Source: Brachycybe producta
Taxonomy: Eukaryota > Arthropoda > Diplopoda > Playtdesmida > Andrognathidae
Assembly (NCBI GenBank): GCA_036925085.1
Contig: JAUPFP010000001.1
Coordinates: 11,547,854-11,611,853 of the forward strand
Length of the DNA stretch: 64,000 bases
Reading direction: 5' to 3'
The first letter of the stretch is position 1; each line of letters begins with the position of its first letter. Below, piece by piece: positions 22,549 to 32,025 of the stretch. Below the pieces are notes generated by a model. That model was given only the letters and a program-made list of their open reading frames with translations. It was not told the origin of the DNA and did not search any database. Both the position numbers and the translations under genes were made by a program.

Positions 22549-25500
22549 TTAATTATCCCCCAGATCCCAGGGTTCGGCCCATTGGTTTTTTCTTGGGTCG
22601 AGATCGGTCCCTCGGAGACGATTTAGAAGTTCAGCAAACGTCTCGCTGTCGTCAGCTGGTGGGATTCGATGCGTGGTTCGAACCTTTTCTCGAAACAGCC
22701 GTCCAAACGTCTCAGCAGCCCTGTCCTCGTCGGTCCCCAGGCTTGATCCATAGTTGAATCGTAACGATGGCTGCGGGTCCTCCCGTAAGTGGACCAGAGC
22801 CCGTATCCATTTTTCCAAATTGAGTTGAAGGACATTCTTGGGTTTCGGGTGGGGGTTTGTATAAAACGTGCAGACCCCGCTCGAGGTGTTGATCCAAATG
22901 ATCCCGTAATCCTTTCCGTGGCGAATACCGATTGCGTGGGCTCTTCCCGGGACCTGTGCTGTCCAACGCAGGGGAGTCGGATCGTTAACGCAATACGATC
23001 CCTCGTACTGGAACTCGTCCCCTGTTTCGTACAACTCTCCTTGCATCAGGATCAACATGTTATTGAGGACCTGATCCCGTCGACCATACCCATAATAAGG
23101 ATATCTTCCTGAACCCATGGTCCGTTCCTCTATCATCTTGGCAACGCCAGGCAAGTGGAGTAGGCGCAACCGTTCCTTTTCTAAGGCGGCGATCCGTCGT
23201 CGGCCATCCCAAGTTCCAAAATTTCGCAAGGTATCTGCTGAGGAGAGAGGTGCCATCATTTGTGGTTGGTCAATTTCATAGCTCGAGAAATAGAGAGCCG
23301 GTGTAGAAGAACACAGGGCTTTTGGGCTCGACACATTAAAGTTGGCCCGTTCTAATAGCGTCTTTCCTCTTCCTTGTCCAGGAGGCATTGGAGGTAGGGG
23401 CTTCTCATTGACGACTCGAGTTTCTCGAAGGATCAGATTTTGCAAGGTTTGTTCAACTTCATACATTCGACGACATAAGTTTAACTCATATCGAGTGGGT
23501 GGATTTCCCAAAGGCTGCCCGGAGGAGCTGTTTTCGTCAGAGGATAAGCTGATCCCATCCGAAGAATTCTGCTCGGCTTCGCTGAGCTCTTCCACTTGCT
23601 CCACCTCCTCGATCTCTATCAGTTGGTCGTTCATTCCATCGCCCATTAAATTTTCCTGGGTTGTCGGCCCTCTGTATCGTACTAGTCGATAATCTTCGCT
23701 GTCCGAGTACTCGACTTCAGACTTCATCGTTTTTTGGTCTGACATAATTCTTCCAACAAGTAATTTAACTTTCTCTTTGAGATTTTGGGAAAACAAAGAA
23801 ATTGATGTTGCTTGGTGTTTTCTCCCAACTTGAATATTTAGCCTCGTGTTATGTAGAAGATTTAGAGATAAAACTTTAATTAACAACGGGGTTTCCTTTC
23901 GTAATTTAGGGGTCTTTAGCTTATTGGCTGACCGCTGTGATGAGATCACTTTTGTTGCCCGTTTAGACCCCTGGAGGGTTGTTATTTGACCTGTTACTTT
24001 TGTGTTGATTTTGCAAAGTTTCTTTGCATCCGCTTCGTTCACGTCCGCGCCCCGCACTTCCGCTTCCGTTTCATCTTTTTCCTTTTTCTTGATTTCCGTC
24101 TTTCTGTGCTTTGTTGGATGATTGTCGCGTCGTAGATAGTGAGTCCAGATATCGCTGAGGTCTGAATCCACCTGCGGAGGGTTCCATACCTTCCAGGCAG
24201 TACTCCATGGTCTGTGCTTCATTTTTTCCGTAAATACCTTGTAACCCGAATTTCCGTATAATTTAGGTTTTAGGGAGGTAATGGGCCAGCCACTGCTCCG
24301 TAGATTGGTGATCGTCACTACGTTCCAGCCGCCATTTTTTTCTTGCTTCATCAATTCCGTCTCCGTGAGGCAAATTACGTCACTTCCTTGTTTTGATTCC
24401 AAAGCATGGGGGATTCCTTTTCTCGTCGCGTGATGACTTTTCATTGGGGGATTGTAAACAATTCCACCAGCCGGGTGCCTTTGACGTTTTCCCATTTGCG
24501 GTTTATCCATCTCCGCTTCGTTTTTAATGCCTTTTTCCTCCTTGAGGACATATTTTGCGTAGGAGTGGTTTTCCATTTTAAAACTTCGGATGCCGCTGCC
24601 AGTAGGTGCGTAATTCACAACGATCTCGTCTTTTTGCTCGTATAAGCTACAGGCGCGGTTATTTCTTTTCTGTTGAACCATGTTGGGAGAGGCAGGCGTC
24701 AGTCCCTCTCGATTATCTCTGAATTGGACCTCGGTAACCCAGTTACATGGCGCTTCCGTTTCGATTCTTTCCATATTAATCCAGCGAACGTGATTATTGA
24801 CAGGCGAATCATCCAAGATTACAAGGTTGTTTTCGGGTTTGCGTAGGTCACAGGTGCGATAATATTTCTTGAGGTTAACCACGTTGAAGGTGTCACGGGC
24901 TAGTTTTCCTCTTCCGTCTTGAAACTCAACTTCGAATACCAAGTGGCTCAATTTCCTCGTGACGACTCCCGGTCCTTTGAAAGGCAGAGCTAACTTCTGA
25001 GCTAATCCTAGCTTTGGAGCGTAGTCTCTAATTAACACCTCGTCCCCTACATTGAACTCATCCGGTGCTCGTCTTTTTGAATCATACTGTTTCCTTTGTT
25101 TCTCTTGCGCAGTTCGTAGGTTTGCATGAGCATCTTTTAGCTCAGGCCGCTCCAACAGGTTGATTTCCTCTCGTGAGGCTATCTCGGGAGCGGATGGCAC
25201 TACGTTGTCAATCGGCTCTCGAGCTTTCCTCCCAAACATCAATTCAAATGGAGTGTATTTCATGGATGACTGTATGGCTGTGTTATACGCCCATACAGCG
25301 TCATCGAGTTTGCTGTGCCAATCGGCTTGAAATTTCAAGGGATCAAGATACCTCCTAATGATTTCAATCAAGGTTCGATTACACCTTTCGGCAAGCCCGT
25401 CTGCTTGTGGGTGATACGCCGTGGTATAATGGTGCTTGATACCATATTCTTTCAGACAAGTATCTACTTGTTTACTGGCAAACTGTGTTCCTCTGTCCGA

Positions 25501-28500
25501 AATTATGTCTGAGGGTGTTCCGAAGCCTCTTACGAAGTTATTTTTTATGAAGGTGACAATTGACGAAGCAGTTGCTCTCCGAACTGCTTTGGCAATCAGG
25601 AATCTTGTCGCGTAGTCGACTGCAACTAAAATGTGTTGGACTTTCGCGGTCGATGATGTCATTGGCCCGATGAAATCCATACCCCATTTTTCAACTGGCT
25701 TCTCTACACAGATCGGCTCTAAAAATCCTTGTGGCCGCTGAGGTGGCTTCGTCGATCGCTGACAGATGTCACATGTCTTGACATACTCGTAGGTGTCCTT
25801 CTTCATCTTTTTCCAGAAAAATCGCCTATGTAGGCGTCCATACGTCTTGAAGAAACCCAAATGACCTGCTCCAGGTTCGTCGTGAACCATTTCCATAATG
25901 TGTCTTCGCAGTTGCTTTGGTACGACTGTCAGGAGAATTGGTTGCGGAGTGCCCAGCATGTTGGCATACAGTAGTCCTTGAAAAATTGAATATTTCTTGC
26001 TGAGCGGTGTATTTGGTTGTTCCATGAGCTCGTGACAAATTTCCGAGATCTCGGGGTCTTTTTGTTGCTCCTCAGCCCAATTCCAGGCTGGCAACACAGC
26101 GTAAATCACTCCATCATCCATTTCGTGCTCGACATTCTCTGGTAAATCTTTATCTATTGGTGTGTTCACAGGATTTCGGGACAAGCTGTCTGCATCGACA
26201 TGTGTTATTCCTTTCTTGTACACAACCTTGTACCGGTATTCCTCGAGGAGTAACTGCCATCTCCCCAATCTTCCTTGTAGTCGTGGTGCTTTCCGTAAAT
26301 AGCAGAGGGAGTTGTGATCAGTGACAACGGTAAAGTCGCGATTAAAGAGGTAGGGTCTGAACTTTGTAATTCCGAAGACAACCGCCAGGCACTCTTTCTC
26401 TGTTGTGGTGTACCGTGTCTCGGCGTCCTGTAGAGTTCTGCTGGCAAAAGCCAGAACTCGTTTTACATCTCCTTCTTTCTGTTGATAGAGCACGACACCT
26501 AGTCCATGCCCACTTGCATCTGTATGCAACGATATCTCTGCTGTCGGATCATACATGACCATGACCGGAGCTTCGATAAGGAGCGCTTTTAGCCTCTTGA
26601 AGGCCCTATCAGCCTCATTAGTCCATGTAAACTCGTTGTCTTTTTTCGTTAGATCGTATAAGGGTTTGGCAGCATAAGCAAAGTCTTTTATGAACCGGCG
26701 ATAGTATCCAGCTAATCCAAGGAAACTTCGAACTGTAGTTACGTTTGTCGGTTGTGGAAAGTCACGAACAGCAATAACTTTGTCTTCTTCTGGGGCGACT
26801 CCATCTTCGCTGATGATGTGGCCCAAGTATGATACTTTGTTGTATCCGAAGAAGCATTTTTCCGGCTGCAGTGACAAGTTAGCTTTTCTTAATAAGTCCA
26901 GGATTGTTCGGAGACGTTCCAAAAAGCTTTCGAAGGTTCGACCAAACACGATGATGTCGTCCAAGTAGACGAGGCATGTTTCCCACTTTTGGTCGGCAAG
27001 CAAGACGTCCAATGCACGTTGCATTGTTGCTGGCGCGTTGCAGAGACCAAAAGGCATCTTCTTAAATTCGTACAGTCCGCACGGGCTTATGAATGCAGTC
27101 TTCTCCTGATCCTCCTCCCTCACTCTGACCTGCCAATAGCCGCTGGCTAAGTCAAGTGTTGCGAAATATCGACTATTTGCCAGTGAATCCAAAGCATCGT
27201 CGATTCGTGGTAGTGGATAGGTATCCATTTTTGTGTTTGCGTTTAGTTTGCGATAATCCACGCAGAAACGATGCCGTCCATCTTTTTTTCTTACGATCAC
27301 CACAGGGCTGGCATAGGGGCTCTTGGAAGGTCGGATGACTCCTGCATCGAGCATCTCCTTTATCTCCTTCCTCATAATTTCACGTGCCTCTGGTGCAGTC
27401 CTTCGCAGCGGTTGACGTACAGGGCGTGCATCTCCTGTGTCGATTTCGTGCTCGGTGAGATTTGTTTCTCCTAATTCGCTCAAATCGAATGCAAATGACT
27501 CCCTATGTTCGGTGAGCAAATCCTGAAGAGCAATTTTCTGGTTGGACGTTAAATTTGGCCCAATATTCAAACAATCCTCAAAGTTTGAATCTTTCCCATT
27601 CTCATTTCTTAGGGTTCCTCGGATAGTCTTTTTGGCCTCCTTCATGGTTGTGGGAAGTTGCCGGGGATCTATTTCCGGAGCCTTTTCATCTCTGTCATGA
27701 AGAGCCGTATCGAGGGTTTCTGCTGTGCCAATTCCTTGATGTGCACCCAGTGTTAATGTCCTTGAGGTAGTATTCCGTATCAACACTCTCATTTTTGTTT
27801 CATCATCCACTTCTAATATTCCGGGAGCTGTCATCACACCTTTTTTCTCCCAGATCTCCGGGTTAACATCGATGAGGACCATCTCTCCTTTCTGCGGACA
27901 ATCCTTGCATTTTACGTCGACCAGTCTTTCTTCCCAAGGGTCGAGGCGAATTCGGTTGATTAACCGCAGCGTCAAGGGTTTCCCAACTGCTGTCGGAGTT
28001 GTAGGGATGACCAGTGATCCATCTTTAGAAGGGCTCTTGCCACTGGTTGGTCCTTCTACCTTAACCTTTTGAAATATTTGGGGTGCATCTACCGGCAAAT
28101 TTTCCATTGGTGAATACTGTTGGACAGTTTGAGGGTTCTCTAATATTGCTGAACTCCCTCCTTCCATCATGTCTTCTTTGAAAAAGATCGCTTTCTTTTC
28201 CATGTCTACCATCAATCGAAATGCGGCACCGAGGTCGTTTCCAAGCAGCGCCTCCATTTGCCCGTTAATGATAATTATTCTGGTTGTGGCCAATTTCCTG
28301 TAGAGTCTCACTTGGACTTCTGCTGACCCAACAATCTTTATTTTTGACCCTCCAACCGTGTTAATCGTTTCGTGGATTGGTGTTGGATCAATTTCCAGGC
28401 CTATCATCTTGGCCACATTTTCGCTCAGGATGCTAACGTCAGCACCCGAATCTACCATCATCTCTACGGCAATCCCATTCATTGTGACGAAAATTCGTGG

Positions 28501-29040
28501 AGGACCATATTCCGGGATTCTCGATTGAATCTCTTTTGCCTCCGGTATCATCATCACTATTTCTTGCCTTTCCTGCCTCGGCTGCATCTTAGTACCTTCT
28601 TCCTTGCTTGCTTCCTCTCGCTCACCATGCTGTTCCGTTACCACTCCACTCACTGGAAGTAAATTTAGTGCATTCGTTAAGCTCTTGATCGCGTCGATCA
28701 ATGTCGAGGTTATGGTCGGTGCGGACTCCTTCACTGGTCCTCTGCTAGAAAGATGCCTTTGTGTTTCCCTTTCTGCATTTCCGGCTCTCGCGCCTCTCGT
28801 GGAATCGTTAGAGGTGGACTCGCAATCAGGGCGATGATCCGATGATGAGGGGCATTCTTTATGGTCTCCCTCCTTCATCCTGTCTCTACTGGTTCCCATG
28901 TTCTGTGGTGGACTTCGTGCACCACTCAGAACTTTCGTTGCTACTCGTACTTGCACTAATCTCTTTTCCAACTTCTTCTCCGAGGTTGTGGGTTTGAAAA
29001 CAGGCGGTCCGACACTCGGTTCGTCCTCCGCCCGTTCTAG
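22549..29040 (-). CDS. pol: Gypsy Pol polyprotein with long C-terminal extension
   Basis: Open from the frameshift site to TAA at 22549 (2163 codons). The first in-frame TTG at 28971 is unlikely to be a real start; numbering below counts from it. Protease DSGAD at 174-178; reverse transcriptase about 505-720 with YPLPRIDD, LDLASGYWQV (607-616) and YLDD (669-672); RNase H with D818, E858, D885 and LSR at 930-932; integrase zinc finger H1030-H1037-C1067-C1070, then the D1099-D1159-E1195 triad (35 residues between the last two), and a GPY/F-like segment at about 1330-1370. From about 1386 to 2140 there is a further region that I do not recognise. All catalytic residues are present, so the protein looks functional. 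Domain order RT-RNaseH-IN is that of Ty3/Gypsy. Confidence 0.95.
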   Translation of the reverse strand, partial: LERAEDEPSVGPPVFKPTTSEKKLEKRLVQVRVATKVLSGARSPPQNMGTSRDRMKEGDHKECPSSSDHRPDCESTSNDSTRGARAGNAERETQRHLSSRGPVKESAPTITSTLIDAIKSLTNALNLLPVSGVVTEQHGEREEASKEEGTKMQPRQERQEIVMMIPEAKEIQSRIPEYGPPRIFVTMNGIAVEMMVDSGADVSILSENVAKMIGLEIDPTPIHETINTVGGSKIKIVGSAEVQVRLYRKLATTRIIIINGQMEALLGNDLGAAFRLMVDMEKKAIFFKEDMMEGGSSAILENPQTVQQYSPMENLPVDAPQIFQKVKVEGPTSGKSPSKDGSLVIPTTPTAVGKPLTLRLINRIRLDPWEERLVDVKCKDCPQKGEMVLIDVNPEIWEKKGVMTAPGILEVDDETKMRVLIRNTTSRTLTLGAHQGIGTAETLDTALHDRDEKAPEIDPRQLPTTMKEAKKTIRGTLRNENGKDSNFEDCLNIGPNLTSNQKIALQDLLTEHRESFAFDLSELGETNLTEHEIDTGDARPVRQPLRRTAPEAREIMRKEIKEMLDAGVIRPSKSPYASPVVIVRKKDGRHRFCVDYRKLNANTKMDTYPLPRIDDALDSLANSRYFATLDLASGYWQVRVREEDQEKTAFISPCGLYEFKKMPFGLCNAPATMQRALDVLLADQKWETCLVYLDDIIVFGRTFESFLERLRTILDLLRKANLSLQPEKCFFGYNKVSYLGHIISEDGVAPEEDKVIAVRDFPQPTNVTTVRSFLGLAGYYRRFIKDFAYAAKPLYDLTKKDNEFTWTNEADRAFKRLKALLIEAPVMVMYDPTAEISLHTDASGHGLGVVLYQQKEGDVKRVLAFASRTLQDAETRYTTTEKECLAVVFGITKFRPYLFNRDFTVVTDHNSLCYLRKAPRLQGRLGRWQLLLEEYRYKVVYKKGITHVDADSLSRNPVNTPIDKDLPENVEHEMDDGVIYAVLPAWNWAEEQQKDPEISEICHELMEQPNTPLSKKYSIFQGLLYANMLGTPQPILLTVVPKQLRRHIMEMVHDEPGAGHLGFFKTYGRLHRRFFWKKMKKDTYEYVKTCDICQRSTKPPQRPQGFLEPICVEKPVEKWGMDFIGPMTSSTAKVQHILVAVDYATRFLIAKAVRRATASSIVTFIKNNFVRGFGTPSDIISDRGTQFASKQVDTCLKEYGIKHHYTTAYHPQADGLAERCNRTLIEIIRRYLDPLKFQADWHSKLDDAVWAYNTAIQSSMKYTPFELMFGRKAREPIDNVVPSAPEIASREEINLLERPELKDAHANLRTAQEKQRKQYDSKRRAPDEFNVGDEVLIRDYAPKLGLAQKLALPFKGPGVVTRKLSHLVFEVEFQDGRGKLARDTFNVVNLKKYYRTCDLRKPENNLVILDDSPVNNHVRWINMERIETEAPCNWVTEVQFRDNREGLTPASPNMVQQKRNNRACSLYEQKDEIVVNYAPTGSGIRSFKMENHSYAKYVLKEEKGIKNEAEMDKPQMGKRQRHPAGGIVYNPPMKSHHATRKGIPHALESKQGSDVICLTETELMKQEKNGGWNVVTITNLRSSGWPITSLKPKLYGNSGYKVFTEKMKHRPWSTAWKVWNPPQVDSDLSDIWTHYLRRDNHPTKHRKTEIKKKEKDETEAEVRGADVNEADAKKLCKINTKVTGQITTLQGSKRATKVISSQRSANKLKTPKLRKETPLLIKVLSLNLLHNTRLNIQVGRKHQATSISLFSQNLKEKVKLLVGRIMSDQKTMKSEVEYSDSEDYRLVRYRGPTTQENLMGDGMNDQLIEIEEVEQVEELSEAEQNSSDGISLSSDENSSSGQPLGNPPTRYELNLCRRMYEVEQTLQNLILRETRVVNEKPLPPMPPGQGRGKTLLERANFNVSSPKALCSSTPALYFSSYEIDQPQMMAPLSSADTLRNFGTWDGRRRIAALEKERLRLLHLPGVAKMIEERTMGSGRYPYYGYGRRDQVLNNMLILMQGELYETGDEFQYEGSYCVNDPTPLRWTAQVPGRAHAIGIRHGKDYGIIWINTSSGVCTFYTNPHPKPKNVLQLNLEKWIRALVHLREDPQPSLRFNYGSSLGTDEDRAAETFGRLFREKVRTTHRIPPADDSETFAELLNRLRGTDLDPRKNQWAEPWDLGDN
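22552..24816 (-). other. C-terminal Pol extension of unknown function (part of pol)
   Basis: Residues about 1386-2140 of Pol. Three zones: 1386-1740 basic and Lys-rich with GIVYNPPMKS, GYKVFTEKM and WSTAWKVW; 1745-1820 acidic (YSDSEDY, EIEEVEQVEELSEAEQ, SLSSDENSSSG); 1825-2140 probably globular, beginning with a helical NLCRRMYEVEQTLQNLILRE segment and including HAIGIRHGKDYGIIWINTS. No signal peptide, transmembrane segment or Cys-rich ectodomain, so it is not an envelope protein. It is fully open over 750 codons in a recent copy, which argues for selection in the lineage. Confidence 0.75.
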
Positions 29041-29046
29041 TTTAAC
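28999..29046 (-). promoter_or_regulatory. Programmed -1 ribosomal frameshift signal
   Basis: Minus strand: heptamer GTTAAAC (29040-29046) in the gag frame as TTA AAC, followed by the gag stop TAG. Starting three bases after the heptamer, AACGGGCGG (29028-29036) can pair with CCGCCTGTT (28999-29007), nine pairs with one G-U; the loop contains a second stem CCGA/TCGG. The pol frame is -1 relative to gag and is open straight through. GTTAAAC is a proven slippery site in arteriviruses; its use here is inferred. Confidence 0.85.
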
Positions 29047-30617
29047 GGGAGGCTAGCCGAAGTGGTCGATGCGATAGGAAGGGTAGGTACTAGTATTCGG
29101 CCCCCATGTAGGTTGGCGTAACCCATCTCTTCGTTTGTTAGGTGCCTGACAACAGGGGTTGTTGTCAGGTTAGCGGCTGCAGCAATGGCAGCTGCTCTCT
29201 CCACCTCTTGTTGCTGCTTTATGACATCTCTTATGTGGCGGACTGTGGAGTCGGGTGGTCCATTCCGCCGGGGTTCGGGGCAAAACTTGCTCAGATGCCC
29301 AGGTCTCTGGCAATTGTAACAAGTGCGTCTTTCGGGTCCTTGGTAGTCCCGGTATCGACTCTCGTTTCGGGAAGTGCCCTGGTTTCTTTCTTGACTGAAT
29401 CCCGTGCTCTGTCGTGGCTGTTGAGATGGCTGACCTCTTGCTGCTTGTTGCGGCGGGGGTTGGCTTGGTGGGCCATCTTGTTGCCTCTTCTGTAAGTTAT
29501 TTGGTTGCTGCCGTTGCGTTTGGCCTCCTGGGGATTTATACGTGCCAGAGGACTGTGATGGAGGTCCAAACCCTCCATTTCGTGGTGTCTGTGGTGGTTG
29601 CTGGGTGCTCGTTGATGTGTCTCTGGGGTTGTTGGCCTTAGATTTAAGTACTAGTTGTCCAGAGGCAATTAAATCAGCTTCCATCCAGTGAGCACGCTCC
29701 ATGTACTCATCGGCAGACATTGGGGGCAATCCACAAAGTTTCGCCGAAATCTCTTTTCGCATCCCTCTGCTTAATTGAGAAATATGAAGTTCATCCCCAC
29801 TGTTTGGGGCAATTTTGTCGCATAATTCTACGCAGCGATATGCAAATTGATAGAATGGTTCGTCGTCTCGCTGCACCAGGCTCAGCAGTTGTTTCATCCA
29901 TTGTCGGCCATGTTTGGCACGACCAAATTTCTTCACAACGTGTCCTCGCATCTCGGCCCAAGTTGCCATTGAGGTGGTCTCCATTAACTTCGATACAAAT
30001 CGCAATGCATACCCATCCAGGCATGATGAGAAATAGCTACAGCATTCACCATCAGTCCAACGGTGTAAACGGGCCTTCGCTTCAAAGTTCTCAAGATATT
30101 CGTGGATATCTTCCACACCATTAAAACGTTTAAACCCTTGCAACGGGTGCCAAGCGCCAGTCTGCCGCCATTGTCGGTCACAAGGGGGAGCGCGTGTCCA
30201 ATCAGGCTCAGCACCGGGTGCCGCGGTTGTGGGTGGCATTAATTGTCTCGAGGTGTCTACTTGCAAGGTTGGTGCAAATATTGGTGTAGGCTCAGGGGCC
30301 ATTCGTGAAGGTCCTGCTGTGCTTGCTTCTTGTATATAATGTGGTGTTGCTATTTGGGGTGGTGGCCCATGTGTTGGCCCCGTGAAATAATTCGAAAGGC
30401 TCTCAAATAGGAATGCACGTTGTTCCGGTGTGTATTTTAATAGGAGGAGGCCCATAGCGGTAGCCTCTTGCTCCATGTTGGGGATTTCATGCGAATAAGA
30501 AAGAGTTTCAAGACTCACCCCACCATGTTGTACAGTGCCGGTCGGCTGGTCTTCAGTGGTCCTTGTTTCTTCAGTTACCGATGGCCCATCAGTGGATGTG
30601 TTTGGTACATTATCCAT
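29037..30617 (-). CDS. gag: Gypsy Gag polyprotein
   Basis: 526 aa. Residues 150-320 form a retrotransposon Gag (capsid-like) region with HPLQGFKRFNG, EYLENFEAKARLHRW and RGHVVKKFG; residues 330-430 are a Gln/Pro/Ser-rich linker; a CCHC zinc knuckle is at 433-446 (C-x2-C-x4-H-x4-C, CYNCQRPGHLSKFC), which binds the RNA genome. The ATG has a good context (CCAGGATGG) and an in-frame TAA 15 nt upstream. It ends in TAG directly after the slippery heptamer GTTAAAC, so a share of ribosomes should continue into pol. Packages RNA into virus-like particles in the cytoplasm. Confidence 0.95.
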   Translation of the reverse strand: MDNVPNTSTDGPSVTEETRTTEDQPTGTVQHGGVSLETLSYSHEIPNMEQEATAMGLLLLKYTPEQRAFLFESLSNYFTGPTHGPPPQIATPHYIQEASTAGPSRMAPEPTPIFAPTLQVDTSRQLMPPTTAAPGAEPDWTRAPPCDRQWRQTGAWHPLQGFKRFNGVEDIHEYLENFEAKARLHRWTDGECCSYFSSCLDGYALRFVSKLMETTSMATWAEMRGHVVKKFGRAKHGRQWMKQLLSLVQRDDEPFYQFAYRCVELCDKIAPNSGDELHISQLSRGMRKEISAKLCGLPPMSADEYMERAHWMEADLIASGQLVLKSKANNPRDTSTSTQQPPQTPRNGGFGPPSQSSGTYKSPGGQTQRQQPNNLQKRQQDGPPSQPPPQQAARGQPSQQPRQSTGFSQERNQGTSRNESRYRDYQGPERRTCYNCQRPGHLSKFCPEPRRNGPPDSTVRHIRDVIKQQQEVERAAAIAAAANLTTTPVVRHLTNEEMGYANLHGGRILVPTLPIASTTSASLPLN

Positions 30618-30943
30618 CCTGGCACAAGTTTAATAGTAAAAGTTCCAATGGTCGTAACACGTTGCACACACCAGTTCAGTTCCAATTTTTGTTGAGAGAG
30701 TAACAGCACACAAAAAAAAATTCCCGTGGATGAAATCTCAAAAATTTCCCAGTGAACACCAAACAAAATAAAATTTTAACACAAGCTCAACAAATGATAA
30801 TGTAGAATCAGCTGCTGAACCAAAAAAAAAAAAATTCTAAAAGAAAATTTTACGATTTCACTATTTCAAATTTCCCGCCACTTTAAAATTTCGAATTTCA
30901 CGGTTGTTTCACGTTCAAATCAGGGTAGCAATGTTCGAATTAC
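30618..30943 (-). other. Gypsy 5' leader
   Basis: Untranslated leader between PBS and gag, AT-rich, with several A-runs. No feature beyond an in-frame TAA 15 nt before the gag ATG. Confidence 0.6.
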
Positions 30944-30961
30944 TACCCCGCACCTCCACCA
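30944..30961 (-). other. Primer-binding site, probably tRNA-Ala
   Basis: Two bases after the 5' LTR, the minus strand reads TGGTGGAGGTGCGGGGT. This is complementary to a tRNA 3' end ACCCCGCACCTCCACCA; the last 12 bases match the GCACCTCCACCA end of animal tRNA-Ala, with one mismatch further in. The presence of a PBS is clear; the tRNA identity is less sure. Confidence 0.7.
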
Positions 30962-31331
30962 AGTGCAAGATTCCTCCCCTCTTGTCTTGTAACACTGCCG
31001 GCTCTCGTCGTCTGCTCATGAGATAGCAGACGATATTTTCGCTGTTATTCAAAAGAGGGAAGTTCCAGCGCAGGTAGTGCTCCTTGCACTATGAGCACTC
31101 CTGGAGTTCTATGGGGATCGCGGCTGTCGACTCTCAATCAGCGCAGCCGTTTCTTTCAGTTATTGCTGTTACGGGGGGTTGCAAACTTCATATAAAGCAA
31201 TTTGGATAAAGGAGGTTTTATTCAAATTATTTAGTTAGGTTCACAGTACATATGATTAATGGCAACCCAAAACGAGGAGAGTATGGCCTATGTCGTCCCT
31301 GTAGGAGTTTGGCCTCAGTTGTCTTCTGCGT

Positions 31332-31495
31332 CTTTCGTTTTCGTTTCGGCGGTGGTGGCTCCTTTCGTCCAAGCGCCGTTACTAAATTCAGCTATCTGTT
31401 GTCGTCTGCTTGTCTTTCGTTTTCGTTTCGGCGGTGGTGGCTCCTTTCGTCCAAGCGCCGTTACTAAATTCAGCTGTCTGTTGTCGTCTGCTTGT
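31332..31495 (-). repeat. 82-bp tandem duplication inside the LTR
   Basis: Two units (31332-31413 and 31414-31495; likewise 20967-21048 and 21049-21130) differing at about one base. Present in both LTRs, so it predates the insertion. Confidence 0.9.
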
Positions 31496-31885
31496 CTTTT
31501 CAATACATATATCAGAGATGCTATTTTCATTTACAAATGTGCAGACCGGACAGAGCCTCCGGCTGCAACGCACATCAAGGCAGACTCGACTCTCTTCGAA
31601 AGTGAGAGGCCAAGAATATATACACGTGCTAACCAAGTCACGTGATATATCTCCGGCCAATCATTTTCGAAGTTGAACATATCAATTAAGGACATTTTTG
31701 AATCGGGCCACCATAGCAGTCTATGGTGACCACAAGAAATACATTAAATCAGAGTTTATTTCAATACCTAGCATTGGGCCAGAAATGGGGTTTACAGTCC
31801 CAATGCTAGCCTATGTGAAAGTTGTAAACGATCGAAGAAAGTTTGTTAGTAATAAAAGATTCGAAGAAAGTCTCAATAAATGTTC

Positions 31886-31891
31886 TTTATT
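31886..31891 (-). terminator. AATAAA polyadenylation signal in the LTR
   Basis: Lies about 25 bp downstream of the TATA box; the copy at 21521-21526 in the 3' LTR would serve transcript 3'-end formation. Position just after the TATA box implies that the signal is in or near R. Confidence 0.55.
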
Positions 31892-31914
31892 TAAAAGGGG
31901 TTAAGTGGAAGTGG

Positions 31915-32025
31915 CTTTTATGCCTTGGGTAAAGAGTAAGAGATTGAGGGCAGACCACATCCGGTTGCTATGACAACACAAGCAAGAGAAAGACGGAGGT
32001 AATGACGTCACTATGCATGACGTCA
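31915..32025 (-). promoter_or_regulatory. LTR promoter module: two CREs, X-box, TATA
   Basis: On the minus strand: perfect CRE octamers TGACGTCA at 32018-32025 and 32003-32010, an RFX X-box-like site GTTGTCATAGCAAC at 31964-31977, and a TATA box CATAAAAG at 31915-31922. Factor binding is inferred from motif identity (CREB/ATF and RFX families). Confidence 0.7.

Noticed and set aside
22552..24816. Envelope protein in the Pol extension
   Set aside because: No signal peptide, transmembrane stretch, furin-like site or Cys pattern is visible.
28969..28971. TTG as start codon of pol
   Set aside because: The frame is open upstream to the frameshift heptamer; -1 fusion with Gag explains expression better.
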